Below the pieces are notes generated by a model that saw only the letters and a program-made list of their open reading frames with translations, was not told the origin of the DNA and did not search any database. DNA of 57,650 nt from Muribaculaceae bacterium (lineage in GTDB: Bacteria > Bacteroidota > Bacteroidia > Bacteroidales > Muribaculaceae), in contig JAGATX010000021.1 in the NCBI GenBank assembly GCA_017621055.1, positions 1 through 57,650 of the forward strand. The letters run 5' to 3'. Positions 8,492 to 16,838 of this stretch are shown here, piece by piece (positions within the stretch are counted from its first letter, which is position 1; every line of letters starts with the position of its first letter). The position numbers and the translations under genes were made by a program.

Positions 8492-8525
8492 CAAAGTTAC
8501 GCAAAATTCCCGAAATTCCGCCAAA
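8492..8525 (-). promoter_or_regulatory. Promoter of the DUF3127-proS unit
   Basis: On the minus strand TAACTTTG (8499-8492) matches the -7 consensus, with TTTG at 8525-8522 lying 22 bp upstream. This is slightly longer than ideal spacing. Confidence 0.55.
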
Positions 8526-8633
8526 TTATCCGGTTTTAGTTTTACCCATAACAGTTGAAAGTCCTTAAAAGCGGCGATAAAATCGGCAGGCAGAAGGCGC
8601 CGCTCCCCGGCCACGGAAGACGAGGACGAAGTA

Positions 8634-8666
8634 GGTTACACATCGGTTACACTTCGGTTACAACTC
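8634..8666. repeat. Three tandem 11-bp repeats in a divergent promoter region
   Basis: Three adjacent units GGTTACACATC, GGTTACACTTC and GGTTACAACTC have a period of 11 bp, about one helical turn. They lie between the divergent DUF3127 and 8801 genes, 54 bp upstream of a -7 box on the plus strand. The rest of the 356-bp spacer (8445-8800) holds only the two promoter boxes annotated here and no gene. Confidence 0.8.
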
Positions 8667-8719
8667 TAAAAATATTTTAATTCTGTTAGCGAATGTAAAC
8701 CATATTGGGCCGTGTTAGT

Positions 8720-8727
8720 TATATTTG
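8720..8727 (+). promoter_or_regulatory. Possible -7 box for the gene at 8801
   Basis: TATATTTG fits TAnnTTTG. No well-spaced TTTG is seen upstream, so the site may depend on an activator. It is about 75 bp before the ATG. Confidence 0.4.
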
Positions 8728-8800
8728 CAGCGGGTTTCCTCACAGGGGCAAAAGCCTGCTCTTAATAATTGAAAGACAAAACAAAGCCGTTATATAAAAA

Positions 8801-9154
8801 ATGATAACCAAAAAGGTTATAGACGCAATATATAAAAAGTATCGGAAGCTCCCCGAGAGCCCCGACTTCCTGGATATGCCGTTGCTGTTCGATTATGCCT
8901 CTGAACATCATAATATTAGCATAGACATGGACGGCCCCGTGGACAGCCTGCTGATAGGCAGTATAGACCGCGACTCGCCTTTTCATCGCATACCGCTGGA
9001 GAAAATCCACGCCATAGTGCCTTTCGAGGAATGGATAGCCATAGTCCTCCACTCGAGCATAATATTCCTTAACCGGAGGTCGGGCAAGGTGAGCATTCAC
9101 ATCCGCACGCACAAACCCACGCTGATGGACCGCATCCGCGATATGTTCGCGTAG
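8801..9154 (+). CDS. Hypothetical protein, 117 aa
   Basis: I do not recognise this protein. It has no signal peptide or clear membrane segment. A charged helical N-terminus (ITKKVIDAIYKKYRKLPESP) is followed by alternating hydrophobic stretches such as IVPFEEWIAIVLHSSIIFLN, which suggests a beta-rich core. It is preferred over the overlapping minus-strand frame because it has a -7 promoter box upstream, an ATG, and a GC-rich hairpin with T-run after the stop. It is a single-gene unit facing the aldo/keto reductase gene. Confidence 0.7.
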   Translation: MITKKVIDAIYKKYRKLPESPDFLDMPLLFDYASEHHNISIDMDGPVDSLLIGSIDRDSPFHRIPLEKIHAIVPFEEWIAIVLHSSIIFLNRRSGKVSIHIRTHKPTLMDRIRDMFA

Positions 9155-9199
9155 CGGCGCTTTCAGGGTGAGGTTCTTGGCAAAGTCCGATAATGTCAG

Positions 9200-9222
9200 G
9201 CTGCCCGGCGGCAGCTTTTTTT
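9200..9222 (+). terminator. Intrinsic terminator of the gene at 8801
   Basis: A 6-bp GC stem (9200-9205 with 9210-9215) with CGGC loop is followed by seven T residues. The T-run reaches the stop codon of the convergent reductase gene. Confidence 0.75.
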
Positions 9223-10606
9223 ATGTCGGGTCGGCTGCGGCTTCCTCGCGCAGGGCGGCGGCATATGTGGCTATGCGGTTCATCTGTGCGGGGATATCGA
9301 TGTGCTGGGGACAGTGGCTCAGGCAGGTGCCGCAGCCTATGCAGTGGTCGGCCTGGCGCAGACGGGGCACGGAGCGGTCGTAGCCGTAGAGGAACGCTTG
9401 GCGCGCTCGCTCGTAGTCGGCGTCGCGTGGCATGTCGGCGCGCGCTATGTCGCCGTCGAGTACGCAGCGGTTATAGTGTGCGAATACCTGAGGAATGTTC
9501 ACGCCATAGGGGCAAGGCATGCAGTAGCGGCAGTCGGTGCAGCCTATGGAGTCGTCGTTGATGATAGCGAGCGCCATGTTGCGCAGAAATGCTTCCTCGT
9601 CGGCATCGATTGGCACAAGAGGGCTGTAGGTAGCCACATTCTCCACCAGGTGATCCATCGAGGTCATGCCGCTGAGCACGGTCAGCACGCCCTCCGGGGT
9701 GCCGGCAAAGCGGAACGCCCAGCTTGCCAGACTGTTGTCGGGGCGTCGGGCCTTCATGGCACTGCTCACCGCGCGGGGCACGCGGGCGAGGCGTCCGCCA
9801 AGCAGCGGCTCCATGATCACGGCGGGTATTCCGCGGCGGTGCAGCTCGCCATAGAGCCAGTCGGTGTCGATTTCTCGCCGGTTTTCCTTCTTGCTCTGCT
9901 GCCAGTCCACGTAGTTGAGCTGTATCTGTACAAAATCCCACTGCACCTCGCCGCGGTCGTGCATGGCAAGGAGATATTCGAACACGGCGGGGTCGCCGTG
10001 AAATGAGAAACCGAGGTTGCGGATAGTGCCGTCGGCGCGTTTCTGCTTGAGGAAATCGAGCACGCCGTTGTCGAGATAGCGGCCGGACAGCGTTGCCATG
10101 CTGTCGTCGCCGCCGCCCACGGCGTGGAGCAGCAGATAATCGATATAGTCGGTGCGCAGATATTCGAGGGAGCGGGCGAACATAGCCGTGGACTCCTCGT
10201 AGCTCCACGTCGAGGGCGCGAAATTGGAGAGCTTTGTGGCTATGAAGTAGCTGTTGCGGGGGTGACGGGAGAGGGCCTCGCCCATGGCAGCCTCGCTGAA
10301 GCAGCGGCAGTATGCGGGCGACGTGTCGAAGTAGTTCACACCGTGAGCCAGGGCATAGTCTACCTGGCGGTTTACTTCGTCCTGATCTATGGGGGCGTCG
10401 GCGCCGTCGCCCACGGTGGGCAGACGCATGCAGCCGAAGCCGAGCAGCGATACGGTGTCGCCCGTCGTGGGGGTTGTGCGCGTTGTCATCGTTCCGGCCG
10501 GTGCGGCGGGGGTGTCGCAGGTGTTATCGGCTTGTTTACGGCAGCCGTCGAGCATGAGTGCCGCTCCGCCGAGAGCGGCTATGCGGAGGAAATTTCGTCG
10601 TTCCAT
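9221..10606 (-). CDS. Tat-exported lipoprotein aldo/keto reductase with C-terminal 2[4Fe-4S] ferredoxin domain
   Basis: The N-terminus ERRNFLRIAALGGAALMLDG followed by Cys is a twin-arginine signal with a lipobox, so a folded, membrane-anchored envelope enzyme is expected. Residues about 45-350 are an aldo/keto reductase barrel with the probable Asp-Tyr-Lys-His set in YFDTSPAYCRC, IATKLSNF and LLLHAVGG. The C-terminus carries two iron-sulphur motifs, CTDCRYCMPCPYG and CIGCGTCLSHCPQHI. Such fusions are common in anaerobes, usually without an export signal. The polyferredoxin gene starts upstream and ends 16 bp before this gene on the same strand, so an electron-transfer partnership is likely. 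Substrate is unknown. Confidence 0.9.
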   Translation of the reverse strand: MERRNFLRIAALGGAALMLDGCRKQADNTCDTPAAPAGTMTTRTTPTTGDTVSLLGFGCMRLPTVGDGADAPIDQDEVNRQVDYALAHGVNYFDTSPAYCRCFSEAAMGEALSRHPRNSYFIATKLSNFAPSTWSYEESTAMFARSLEYLRTDYIDYLLLHAVGGGDDSMATLSGRYLDNGVLDFLKQKRADGTIRNLGFSFHGDPAVFEYLLAMHDRGEVQWDFVQIQLNYVDWQQSKKENRREIDTDWLYGELHRRGIPAVIMEPLLGGRLARVPRAVSSAMKARRPDNSLASWAFRFAGTPEGVLTVLSGMTSMDHLVENVATYSPLVPIDADEEAFLRNMALAIINDDSIGCTDCRYCMPCPYGVNIPQVFAHYNRCVLDGDIARADMPRDADYERARQAFLYGYDRSVPRLRQADHCIGCGTCLSHCPQHIDIPAQMNRIATYAAALREEAAADPT

Positions 10607-10622
10607 ATTGGGAAATAGGCTT

Positions 10623-12179
10623 TTAGAGAGGAGAAACAGCGGTCAGACGGCCTTGGACACAGATGGCAGCCGACGGGCCGCCGGTGTTGAGACCTACGGG
10701 GCAGTGGTATTCGCAGCTGCCGCAGCCTATGCAGCGGCTTTCGTCTACCACGGGCCGGCGCCGGCCGTCGGGACCGGTGATTATCGTTATTGCCCCGGCC
10801 GGACAGCGCCGCGCGCAGTTGCCGCAGTCCACGCCCTGTGCCATCAGGCAGGCGTCGGCGTCGACTATGGCAGTGCCTATGCTCGTCATGGCCTTGACGT
10901 CGGCGGTGAGGGGCTTGAGGGCTCCAGTGGGGCATACCTCCGAGCAACGCGTGCAGCCCGGCAGACAGTAACCGCCCGTGAATATCAGACGCGGCTGCAT
11001 GAACGATGCCGCCGACGTATCGGGTTTGATAATACCCTGCGGGCAGGCGCTAACACACAGTTGGCAGGCCGTGCACCGGGCGGTGAGCCACGCCAGCGAG
11101 GGGGCGCCGGGCGGCACGGGGCGGCGCAGACCTCGCCGAGGCTGCTTGGCGAGCAGGGGCGAGAGACCGCCGTCGGTGGTCTTGTCGGCGGCGCTGACGG
11201 CGAGGGCGGCGCCGGCAATGGCCGTGCCCACAAGGAAGCTGCGGCGCCCGGGGTCGGAGGGGGTGGTCGGCGTTTTATGGTCTTTGTGGTTCTCGGGTTC
11301 TTTGGGGACTTTGGATTTTTTGCGGAGACGATAAGTGATGGCATTCTGTGTGCAGTTGCCAATGCAGTCCATGCACACCACGCAACGGCTCATGTCGATT
11401 TCATGATGGCGGGTGTCGATGCACTGGGCCTTGCATGTGCGGCCGCATCGGCCGCATCCGTTGCACCGGTCGGTGTCGATTACCGGGCGGAACAGCGACC
11501 ACCGCGACAGTACGCCAAGCAGCGTGCCCACCGGGCAAATGTCGGTGCAGTAACGGCGTCCCCACATCCATGCCATCACAACCACCACGAGCAGGCTGGC
11601 GCCGGCCACGGCGGCAACCGGCCACGAAAAAGCGGCGGCGGGGGCTATGCCGGAGGTGATGAAGGTGCCGTTTTCGGCGGCAAGCGCCGCTGCCGCATCG
11701 AAGGCGGGGCGCCATGCCGGCACCATGAGCTGGCCGGCGATGCGGCCGTAGGCGCTGTAAGGGTCGAGCAGTCCTGCGAACGACGTTGCTATCAGTCCGC
11801 TGAGCCCGGCGGCGAGGAGCACGGTCATCAGGGCAAGCAGGGAGTAGCGCAGCCCCGTGGCGGCCTTGCGGTAACGGAACAGGCCGGCGGCACGGCGCCG
11901 ACGTGGTGCCGTGCGGCGCCGCAGCCACGACACCACGTCCTGAAAAATGCCAAGCGGGCATATTACCGAGCAGTATAGGCGCCCGAAGAGCAGGGTGGCC
12001 ACGGCCAGAACGACAAGAACGACCACATTGACGGCCAGGAGCGCCGGAATGAGTTGCCAGTGTGCCAGCCAACCTAAATGGGCTGCCGAGGTGCCGGTGA
12101 TATCGACAAAAACAAGCGTGAGCGCCACTATGCTGACGAGAGCCGATACTGTGCGCAGTGGTTTGAGCGATTTTTGCAT
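10623..12179 (-). CDS. NapH-like membrane polyferredoxin fused to a NapG-like domain through an internal Tat motif
   Basis: The 518-aa protein starts at MQKSLKPLRT; an ATG 12 codons upstream would break the first membrane helix context. The first half has about four TM segments and two CxxxCP loops (GRLYCSVICPLG and GRRYCTDICPVG), as in NapH/MauN, then two ferredoxin motifs (CNGCGRCGRTC, CVVCMDCIGNC). After a hydrophilic linker comes GRRSFLVGTAIAGAALAVSA, a twin-arginine signal in mid-protein. The second half has four more cysteine clusters (CTACQLCVSACP, CLPGCTRCSEVCP, DCGNCARRCP, CIGCGSCEYHCP), as in NapG. It probably passes electrons from the quinone pool or cytoplasm to the periplasm, with the reductase encoded downstream as a candidate acceptor. 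No nap or mau catalytic gene is present. Confidence 0.87.
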   Translation of the reverse strand: MQKSLKPLRTVSALVSIVALTLVFVDITGTSAAHLGWLAHWQLIPALLAVNVVVLVVLAVATLLFGRLYCSVICPLGIFQDVVSWLRRRTAPRRRRAAGLFRYRKAATGLRYSLLALMTVLLAAGLSGLIATSFAGLLDPYSAYGRIAGQLMVPAWRPAFDAAAALAAENGTFITSGIAPAAAFSWPVAAVAGASLLVVVVMAWMWGRRYCTDICPVGTLLGVLSRWSLFRPVIDTDRCNGCGRCGRTCKAQCIDTRHHEIDMSRCVVCMDCIGNCTQNAITYRLRKKSKVPKEPENHKDHKTPTTPSDPGRRSFLVGTAIAGAALAVSAADKTTDGGLSPLLAKQPRRGLRRPVPPGAPSLAWLTARCTACQLCVSACPQGIIKPDTSAASFMQPRLIFTGGYCLPGCTRCSEVCPTGALKPLTADVKAMTSIGTAIVDADACLMAQGVDCGNCARRCPAGAITIITGPDGRRRPVVDESRCIGCGSCEYHCPVGLNTGGPSAAICVQGRLTAVSPL

Positions 12180-12282
12180 GGACAAGGTGTTCGGTTCAAT
12201 GATTGGTTGGCACAAAAGTAAAAAAAATATTTCTAAACAGAAAATTTGAGTCCGTCATGGCATTTTTACCTTTTAAAAATTG

Positions 12283-12290
12283 TAACTTTG
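12283..12290 (+). promoter_or_regulatory. -7 box of the DUF4421 gene
   Basis: TAACTTTG matches the Bacteroidetes -7 consensus. It ends 8 bp before the chosen ATG, so the transcript would be almost leaderless. Confidence 0.55.
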
Positions 12291-12298
12291 CAAACGAT

Positions 12299-13339
12299 AT
12301 GAACAAAGGAGCATTGCGTGCGGTTCTTCTCGCGCTGTTCGCCGCCATGGCGTGCAGCGCCGGCGCCATTTCGTTCAACCTCGACTCTATTGCGGAGTGG
12401 GGTCGCTTTCCGCGTTTCTGTGTCAACACATACCGCTGGGGCGACAAGTTCTTCAACGGCTACGACACCACCTATGTGAAGGGTACCGGCTATAAATTCA
12501 ATGCCAAGGTCACTACCGAAATGTGGACCGACGGCTACCGTTTTACCTTGCCCAACAAAAAGAGCATACTGATGACGTCCGACCCTCAGGTTTCGCTCGG
12601 TGTGTACCTCACATATCTTGCCGTGTCGGCCGGTTATGACGTGAACATGAACCGAGTGTTCGGCGACGCCACCAAATCGCGCAAACGCTGGCGTTTCGGC
12701 TTCAACTGCATGCTCTTCGCCGCCGAAGTATACTATATCCGCAACGACGTGGGCACCACCATACGTCGTTTCGGCGATTTTCGCGGACATCTGCCTTTCA
12801 ACAGCCTCGACAACACCACATGGGGAGTGGATGCCTACTATTTTTTCAACCATAAACGTTACTCCGAGGCTGCGACGTTCAATTTCAGCCGCTTACAGCG
12901 CCGCAGTCAGGGCGCTTTCTACACCGGCTTCAGCATCTACACTCAGAAACTGGATTTCAATTTCCGGAGCCTGCCCCCCGACATGCTGGCGCAGCTGCCG
13001 CCGCAGTGGAAGGACTACCACTACCGGGTGAACACCCACAACTACGCATTGCGTCTGGGCTACGGCTACAATCTGGTTCTTCCGCGCGGCTGGGTGCTCG
13101 GAGCCAGCGAGAGCCCTATTGTAGGCATCAGAAAGGGGTTTGTGAACAGCGACATCGAAAAAACATCGTTTTCGCTGTACAACCGGCTGAAACTCTCCGG
13201 CGTATGGAACCGCAACGACCTGTTTTTCGGAGCGATAGTGAAATTCGACGTCGCTGTGGTAAACGACAAAACCACCACCTACGCCGGCGCCAACCTCACC
13301 GCCGAAGCCGTCTTCGGCTACCGCTTCAACCTGTGGTAA
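12299..13339 (+). CDS. DUF4421 family outer-membrane/secreted protein
   Basis: I chose the ATG at 12299 because it opens a normal signal peptide (MNKGALRAVLLALFAAMACS, cleavage near AGA). The mature 320 residues are rich in Tyr, Phe, Asn and Arg with alternating polar/hydrophobic stretches, and read like an outer-membrane beta-barrel (for example VNTHNYALRLGYGYNLVLPR and a final FGYRFNLW with aromatic end residue). This pattern and the order of motifs match DUF4421 proteins, which are of unknown function and restricted largely to Bacteroidetes. It is a single-gene unit facing the lytic transglycosylase gene across a shared terminator. Confidence 0.85.
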   Translation: MNKGALRAVLLALFAAMACSAGAISFNLDSIAEWGRFPRFCVNTYRWGDKFFNGYDTTYVKGTGYKFNAKVTTEMWTDGYRFTLPNKKSILMTSDPQVSLGVYLTYLAVSAGYDVNMNRVFGDATKSRKRWRFGFNCMLFAAEVYYIRNDVGTTIRRFGDFRGHLPFNSLDNTTWGVDAYYFFNHKRYSEAATFNFSRLQRRSQGAFYTGFSIYTQKLDFNFRSLPPDMLAQLPPQWKDYHYRVNTHNYALRLGYGYNLVLPRGWVLGASESPIVGIRKGFVNSDIEKTSFSLYNRLKLSGVWNRNDLFFGAIVKFDVAVVNDKTTTYAGANLTAEAVFGYRFNLW

Positions 13340-13400
13340 ATATGACCGTGAACGGTGTCTTTGCGATACTATAAAATACCGCAATAAAATCGGTAATTTC

Positions 13401-13432
13401 AAGGTCGCAAGCTGTAAGAAGCTTGCGACCTT
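13401..13432. terminator. Bidirectional hairpin between convergent genes
   Basis: A perfect 13-bp stem (13401-13413 with 13420-13432) has a 6-nt loop and lies between the DUF4421 gene and the convergent transglycosylase gene. T-runs are short on both sides. Confidence 0.7.
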
Positions 13433-13444
13433 AGTTCAGATAAG

Positions 13445-15130
13445 TCATTGAGGAATTACCAGCCGCTGGCCGACCTGGATACGGTCGGAGGTAAGGTTGT
13501 TCGCGCGTTTGATGGCGGCGACGGTAACGCCGTAGCGCTGAGCAATCTTGCTGAGGTTCTCGCCGCGGCGCACTTTGTGACGCACTGTCCGGGGGCGCTC
13601 GGCGCGTGCGGGGCGCTCCGTGCGTGCGGGGCGTTCGGCGGGTGCCGGTTCGGTGCGTTGTTCTGTCGCGGCGGGAGCCGGCGCCTCGGCCGGCGCGGCA
13701 TCGGGTGCGGGAGTGCCTTCGGCAAAAGCGGCGGCGACAGCACCGGTGGCCGTGGTATCGGCCGGGAGTGCTATTGCCACAGACAGACTGTCGGTTACGA
13801 TGGCTGTGGTATCGGCGGCGAGTTCGGGTTGTGCGGGTTCACGGTAGCGGCGCACGGTAGTGACTATTTTGAGACGGCGCCCGGCGCGCACGCGCTTGCC
13901 GCAGTTGTTGAGGTTGCGGATGGCGCGCACGGTGGTGCCGTAGCGCGAGGCTATGGCAGCCAGCGTTTCGCCGCGCCGCACGGTGTGCCACTGCACGATT
14001 TCCTCTTCGGTATATTCGCCGCGCGAGTCGCGGCCGACAGTGCCGCTGCCGGCGGGCTCCACACGCCCGCGGCGTGCGTAGCGCGAGGCGTTGTGGTTCA
14101 CTATGCTGTCCTCGTTGGCCACATAGGCATAGGCCTGCAGCGACGGCAGGGTGAGCGGGTAGGGCTTTATGTCGCCAGGTATGATGTCGCGGCGATACTG
14201 GGGGTTGAGTGCCCGCAGCTCCTCGATGGGTATGTCGAGCACTTCGGCAATCTGGTCAAAATGCACGCGGCGGCTGACGTGAACGGTGTCGGTCACCAGG
14301 GGACGGCGGGCGAGGGCCGGCGATATGTCGTGGTCGCGGTGATAGGTCATTATGTAGTTGGCGGCTATGAAGGCCGGGAAATAACCGCGCGTTTCTGCGG
14401 GAAGGAAAGGATAGATGTCCCAGAAATCATGGGAGCCTTCGCCGGCGCGGCGCATGGCCTTGTTTATGTTGCCGGGTCCGCAGTTATATGCTGCGATGGC
14501 CAGTGACCAGTCGCCGAAGGTCTGATGCAGCTGCTTGAGGTAAAGCGCGGCGGCTTCGGACGATGCATAGGGGTCGAAACGCATGTCCACCAGACTGTTT
14601 TGCTCCAGACCGTAGCCCGTGCCGGTGGCCGGCATGAACTGCCAGAGGCCGCCGGCGCCGGCACGCGAGCGGGCGTCGGGCACCAGCGCGCTTTCCACCA
14701 CCGGCAGGTACTTGAGTTCGCGGGGAAGGCCGTGGCGCTCGAGGGCAGCTTCGAAAATAGGCATATAGTATATGCTGAGCCCCAGCATGTTCTCCACCAG
14801 CTGGCGTTTGCGGGCATAGAAACGTATTGAATTGCTCACCACGCTGTTGTAAGGCATCTCTATGGCCACGGGCAGGCGGCTGAGCCGGTCCATGAGCACT
14901 TCTTCGGAGAACTCGGGGCCTTCGGCGCGATCCTCGTCGGTGTCGATAATGGCATAGTTCTGAAGGTACCAGTTCTCGAGCATGGCGCGGGTATTTGTCT
15001 CGGCGCTTTCGGGCATGATGAGTGTGGGTGTCATGGTGGCGTCCGAGACGTCGCGCACGTTGGTGGCGTGGGCGCCGACGGCGCTGCCGAGGAGCAGCAG
15101 GGGCAGCAGGCGGTGGATGGCGGTGTTCAT
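13445..15130 (-). CDS. MltD-like membrane/secreted lytic transglycosylase with LysM domains
   Basis: The enzyme cleaves peptidoglycan between MurNAc and GlcNAc. A signal peptide ([20 protein letters not shown]) is followed by an SLT domain at about 115-260, with the likely catalytic glutamate in [10 protein letters not shown] and the [10 protein letters not shown] and [14 protein letters not shown] motifs. A cryptic LysM-like segment follows ([16 protein letters not shown]). Two clear LysM domains close the protein: [17 protein letters not shown] and [17 protein letters not shown] with [10 protein letters not shown] at the end. A Pro/Ala/Glu linker separates the last two. The gene ends the parA-parB-DUF5683 series, an order I know from other Bacteroidales. 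Confidence 0.94.
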   Translation of the reverse strand: MNTAIHRLLPLLLLGSAVGAHATNVRDVSDATMTPTLIMPESAETNTRAMLENWYLQNYAIIDTDEDRAEGPEFSEEVLMDRLSRLPVAIEMPYNSVVSNSIRFYARKRQLVENMLGLSIYYMPIFEAALERHGLPRELKYLPVVESALVPDARSRAGAGGLWQFMPATGTGYGLEQNSLVDMRFDPYASSEAAALYLKQLHQTFGDWSLAIAAYNCGPGNINKAMRRAGEGSHDFWDIYPFLPAETRGYFPAFIAANYIMTYHRDHDISPALARRPLVTDTVHVSRRVHFDQIAEVLDIPIEELRALNPQYRRDIIPGDIKPYPLTLPSLQAYAYVANEDSIVNHNASRYARRGRVEPAGSGTVGRDSRGEYTEEEIVQWHTVRRGETLAAIASRYGTTVRAIRNLNNCGKRVRAGRRLKIVTTVRRYREPAQPELAADTTAIVTDSLSVAIALPADTTATGAVAAAFAEGTPAPDAAPAEAPAPAATEQRTEPAPAERPARTERPARAERPRTVRHKVRRGENLSKIAQRYGVTVAAIKRANNLTSDRIQVGQRLVIPQ

Positions 15131-15188
15131 AGCGGTGAATATATGAAGCGGAGAGGTTTTATAATTATATTAAGAGGTGATTGGTCTT

Positions 15189-15941
15189 TCAGAAAGTGAT
15201 TGCGCAGACCAGGGCGGGGGCCGGGCGTATGTCGCGGCTGTCGCGCATCAGCGTGGGCGCCACATCAAGGCTCAGATCGGGAGTGATGTCGAAGTGGGAT
15301 AGCGATGCATCGACGTAGGCGTCGACCATGGCGACGAGGTAGACGCCCACCATGGCGATTATGCACAGGTCGCGGTTGCGGCGGTAGAAGTTCTTGCGGC
15401 TCTGCATCACATTGGTCAGCCACTTTTTATCGAGGTCGCTTTCCTGAGTGGTGGGCGGGAAGAAGTTCATGTATGAGTTTGTCGATGGGTCGTTGTCCAT
15501 CAGGTCCCGGTATGCGCGGGTGTAGTCCTGGAGCATGCCGTTGTTCCAGGATGTTGCATATCCCAGGCCCATGTATGCGCCCACCACGATTGGAAGTTTC
15601 CAGTACCGGCGGTTGTATATCTGGCCAAGGCCGGGGAAGAGGGCGCTGAGCCACACCGCCCGCTTGGGGTCGGGGTTGAATTCGACGTCGCGGGGCGTCC
15701 ACACGTCGTAGGGGCTCTCGTTGTCGAGGCTGTCGATGGCGGCGGTGGGCAATTCGAGCGACACATCGCCAAGGAATAGCGTCACGCTGTCGGGACGCTC
15801 GGCGGCGATGCTGTCGGCGGTGACCCCGGAGGTGCCATGGCGGTGTTTCACAGGCTGACGTGCCGACAGCGACACCACGGCGAGCGCCACGGCGACGACA
15901 ACGGCCACAAGTCGGCGGTATGCGCGCGCAATCCTAAGCAT
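15189..15941 (-). CDS. DUF5683 domain membrane protein
   Basis: A 250-aa protein with an N-terminal hydrophobic segment (LVAVVVAVALAVVSLSA), a polar region of about 75 residues, and then the DUF5683 core with KRAVWLSALFPGLGQIYNRR followed by further hydrophobic segments (LPIVVGAYMGLGYA and IIAMVGVYLVAMVDAYVDA). The function is unknown. The start overlaps parB by 8 bp and the transglycosylase gene follows 58 bp later, which ties it to the partition and cell-wall operon. Confidence 0.87.
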   Translation of the reverse strand: MLRIARAYRRLVAVVVAVALAVVSLSARQPVKHRHGTSGVTADSIAAERPDSVTLFLGDVSLELPTAAIDSLDNESPYDVWTPRDVEFNPDPKRAVWLSALFPGLGQIYNRRYWKLPIVVGAYMGLGYATSWNNGMLQDYTRAYRDLMDNDPSTNSYMNFFPPTTQESDLDKKWLTNVMQSRKNFYRRNRDLCIIAMVGVYLVAMVDAYVDASLSHFDITPDLSLDVAPTLMRDSRDIRPAPALVCAITF

Positions 15942-16812
15942 TGCCGGTGTTTATGGTGTCGAACATGGCTATCAGGCGCGTCATCTCCTCTTCGTCCTTG
16001 AAAGCGAAGCTTATGCGGCCGCGTCCCGAGGCGTTGACATCGAGTTTCACGGGAGTATGGAATACGTCGGCGAGCCTGTTTTTGAGAAAATCATAGTCTG
16101 CCGAGGCCATGGCTGTCCGGGGCTTCTGCGCTGACTTGCCGGCAGCGGCAGCCTTTACCAGCTCCTCGACGCGGCGCACCGACAGGCCCTCTTTGACGAT
16201 GCGCTGATATAGCGCCAGCTGAGCGGCGGGGTCATCGAGGGCCAGCAGCGCGCGTGCGTGGCCCATGTCGACGAGCTTGTCGCGCAGACCCAGCTGCACC
16301 TCGGCGGGGAGGCGGAGCAGACGTAGGAAGTTGGCGATGGTGGCGCGTTTTTTGCCGATACGGTCGCTGAGACGCTCCTGCGTTAGGTTGTAGCGGTCGA
16401 TGAGTTTGCGGAAGGTGAGGGCTATCTCTATTGCGTTGAGGTCCTCGCGCTGTATGTTCTCGATTAGCGCCATCTCGGTGAGTTCGGCGTCGTTGGCAGT
16501 GCGGATATAAGCCGGCACCTTTGTCAGGCCTGCCATCATGGCGGCGCGGTAGCGGCGTTCGCCGGCGATGATCTGGTAGGAATCAGGACCGGTTTTGCGC
16601 AGCGACAGCGGCTGGATGATGCCTAATTGAGCGATAGATGCGGCGAGTTCCTCGAGGCGCCCGTCGTCGAAGTCGGTTCGCGGTTGTTCTGGGTTGGGCG
16701 ATATCTGGCTGAGAGGTATGTCGTTTATAGCTGTGGAGCCGGCAGTTTCGGTATCGTCCATGCTTATGAGCGAGTCGAGGCCGCGGCCCAGCGCATTGCG
16801 TCGTATTGTCAT
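15934..16812 (-). CDS. parB: Chromosome partition protein ParB
   Basis: ParB binds parS sites, spreads on DNA as a CTP-dependent clamp, and works with ParA. The ParB/Srx-type N-domain includes PNPEQPRTDFDDGRLEELA, the CTP-binding GERRYRAAM box, and ENIQREDLNAIE. A helix-turn-helix follows (LTQERLSDRIGKKRATIANF). The C-terminal dimerisation part ends near EEMTRLIAMFDTI. At 292 aa it has normal chromosomal ParB length. It lies 26 bp downstream of parA. Only degenerate half-sites of parS are visible nearby. Confidence 0.97.
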   Translation of the reverse strand: MTIRRNALGRGLDSLISMDDTETAGSTAINDIPLSQISPNPEQPRTDFDDGRLEELAASIAQLGIIQPLSLRKTGPDSYQIIAGERRYRAAMMAGLTKVPAYIRTANDAELTEMALIENIQREDLNAIEIALTFRKLIDRYNLTQERLSDRIGKKRATIANFLRLLRLPAEVQLGLRDKLVDMGHARALLALDDPAAQLALYQRIVKEGLSVRRVEELVKAAAAGKSAQKPRTAMASADYDFLKNRLADVFHTPVKLDVNASGRGRISFAFKDEEEMTRLIAMFDTINTGNA

Positions 16813-16838
16813 GGTGCTGTAAGGTAATGCGGTGATTG

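Noticed and set aside
8634-8666. CRISPR-like repeats
   Set aside because: The repeats are 11 bp and directly adjacent, with no spacers, and no cas genes are present. The same applies to the 9-bp array at 32894-32940.
8762-9112. Minus-strand frame opposite the 117-aa hypothetical gene
   Set aside because: The plus-strand frame has a better promoter and its own terminator; the minus frame has neither.
10579-10947. Alternative frames within the polyferredoxin gene
   Set aside because: They lack motifs, while the chosen frame carries regularly spaced cysteine clusters.
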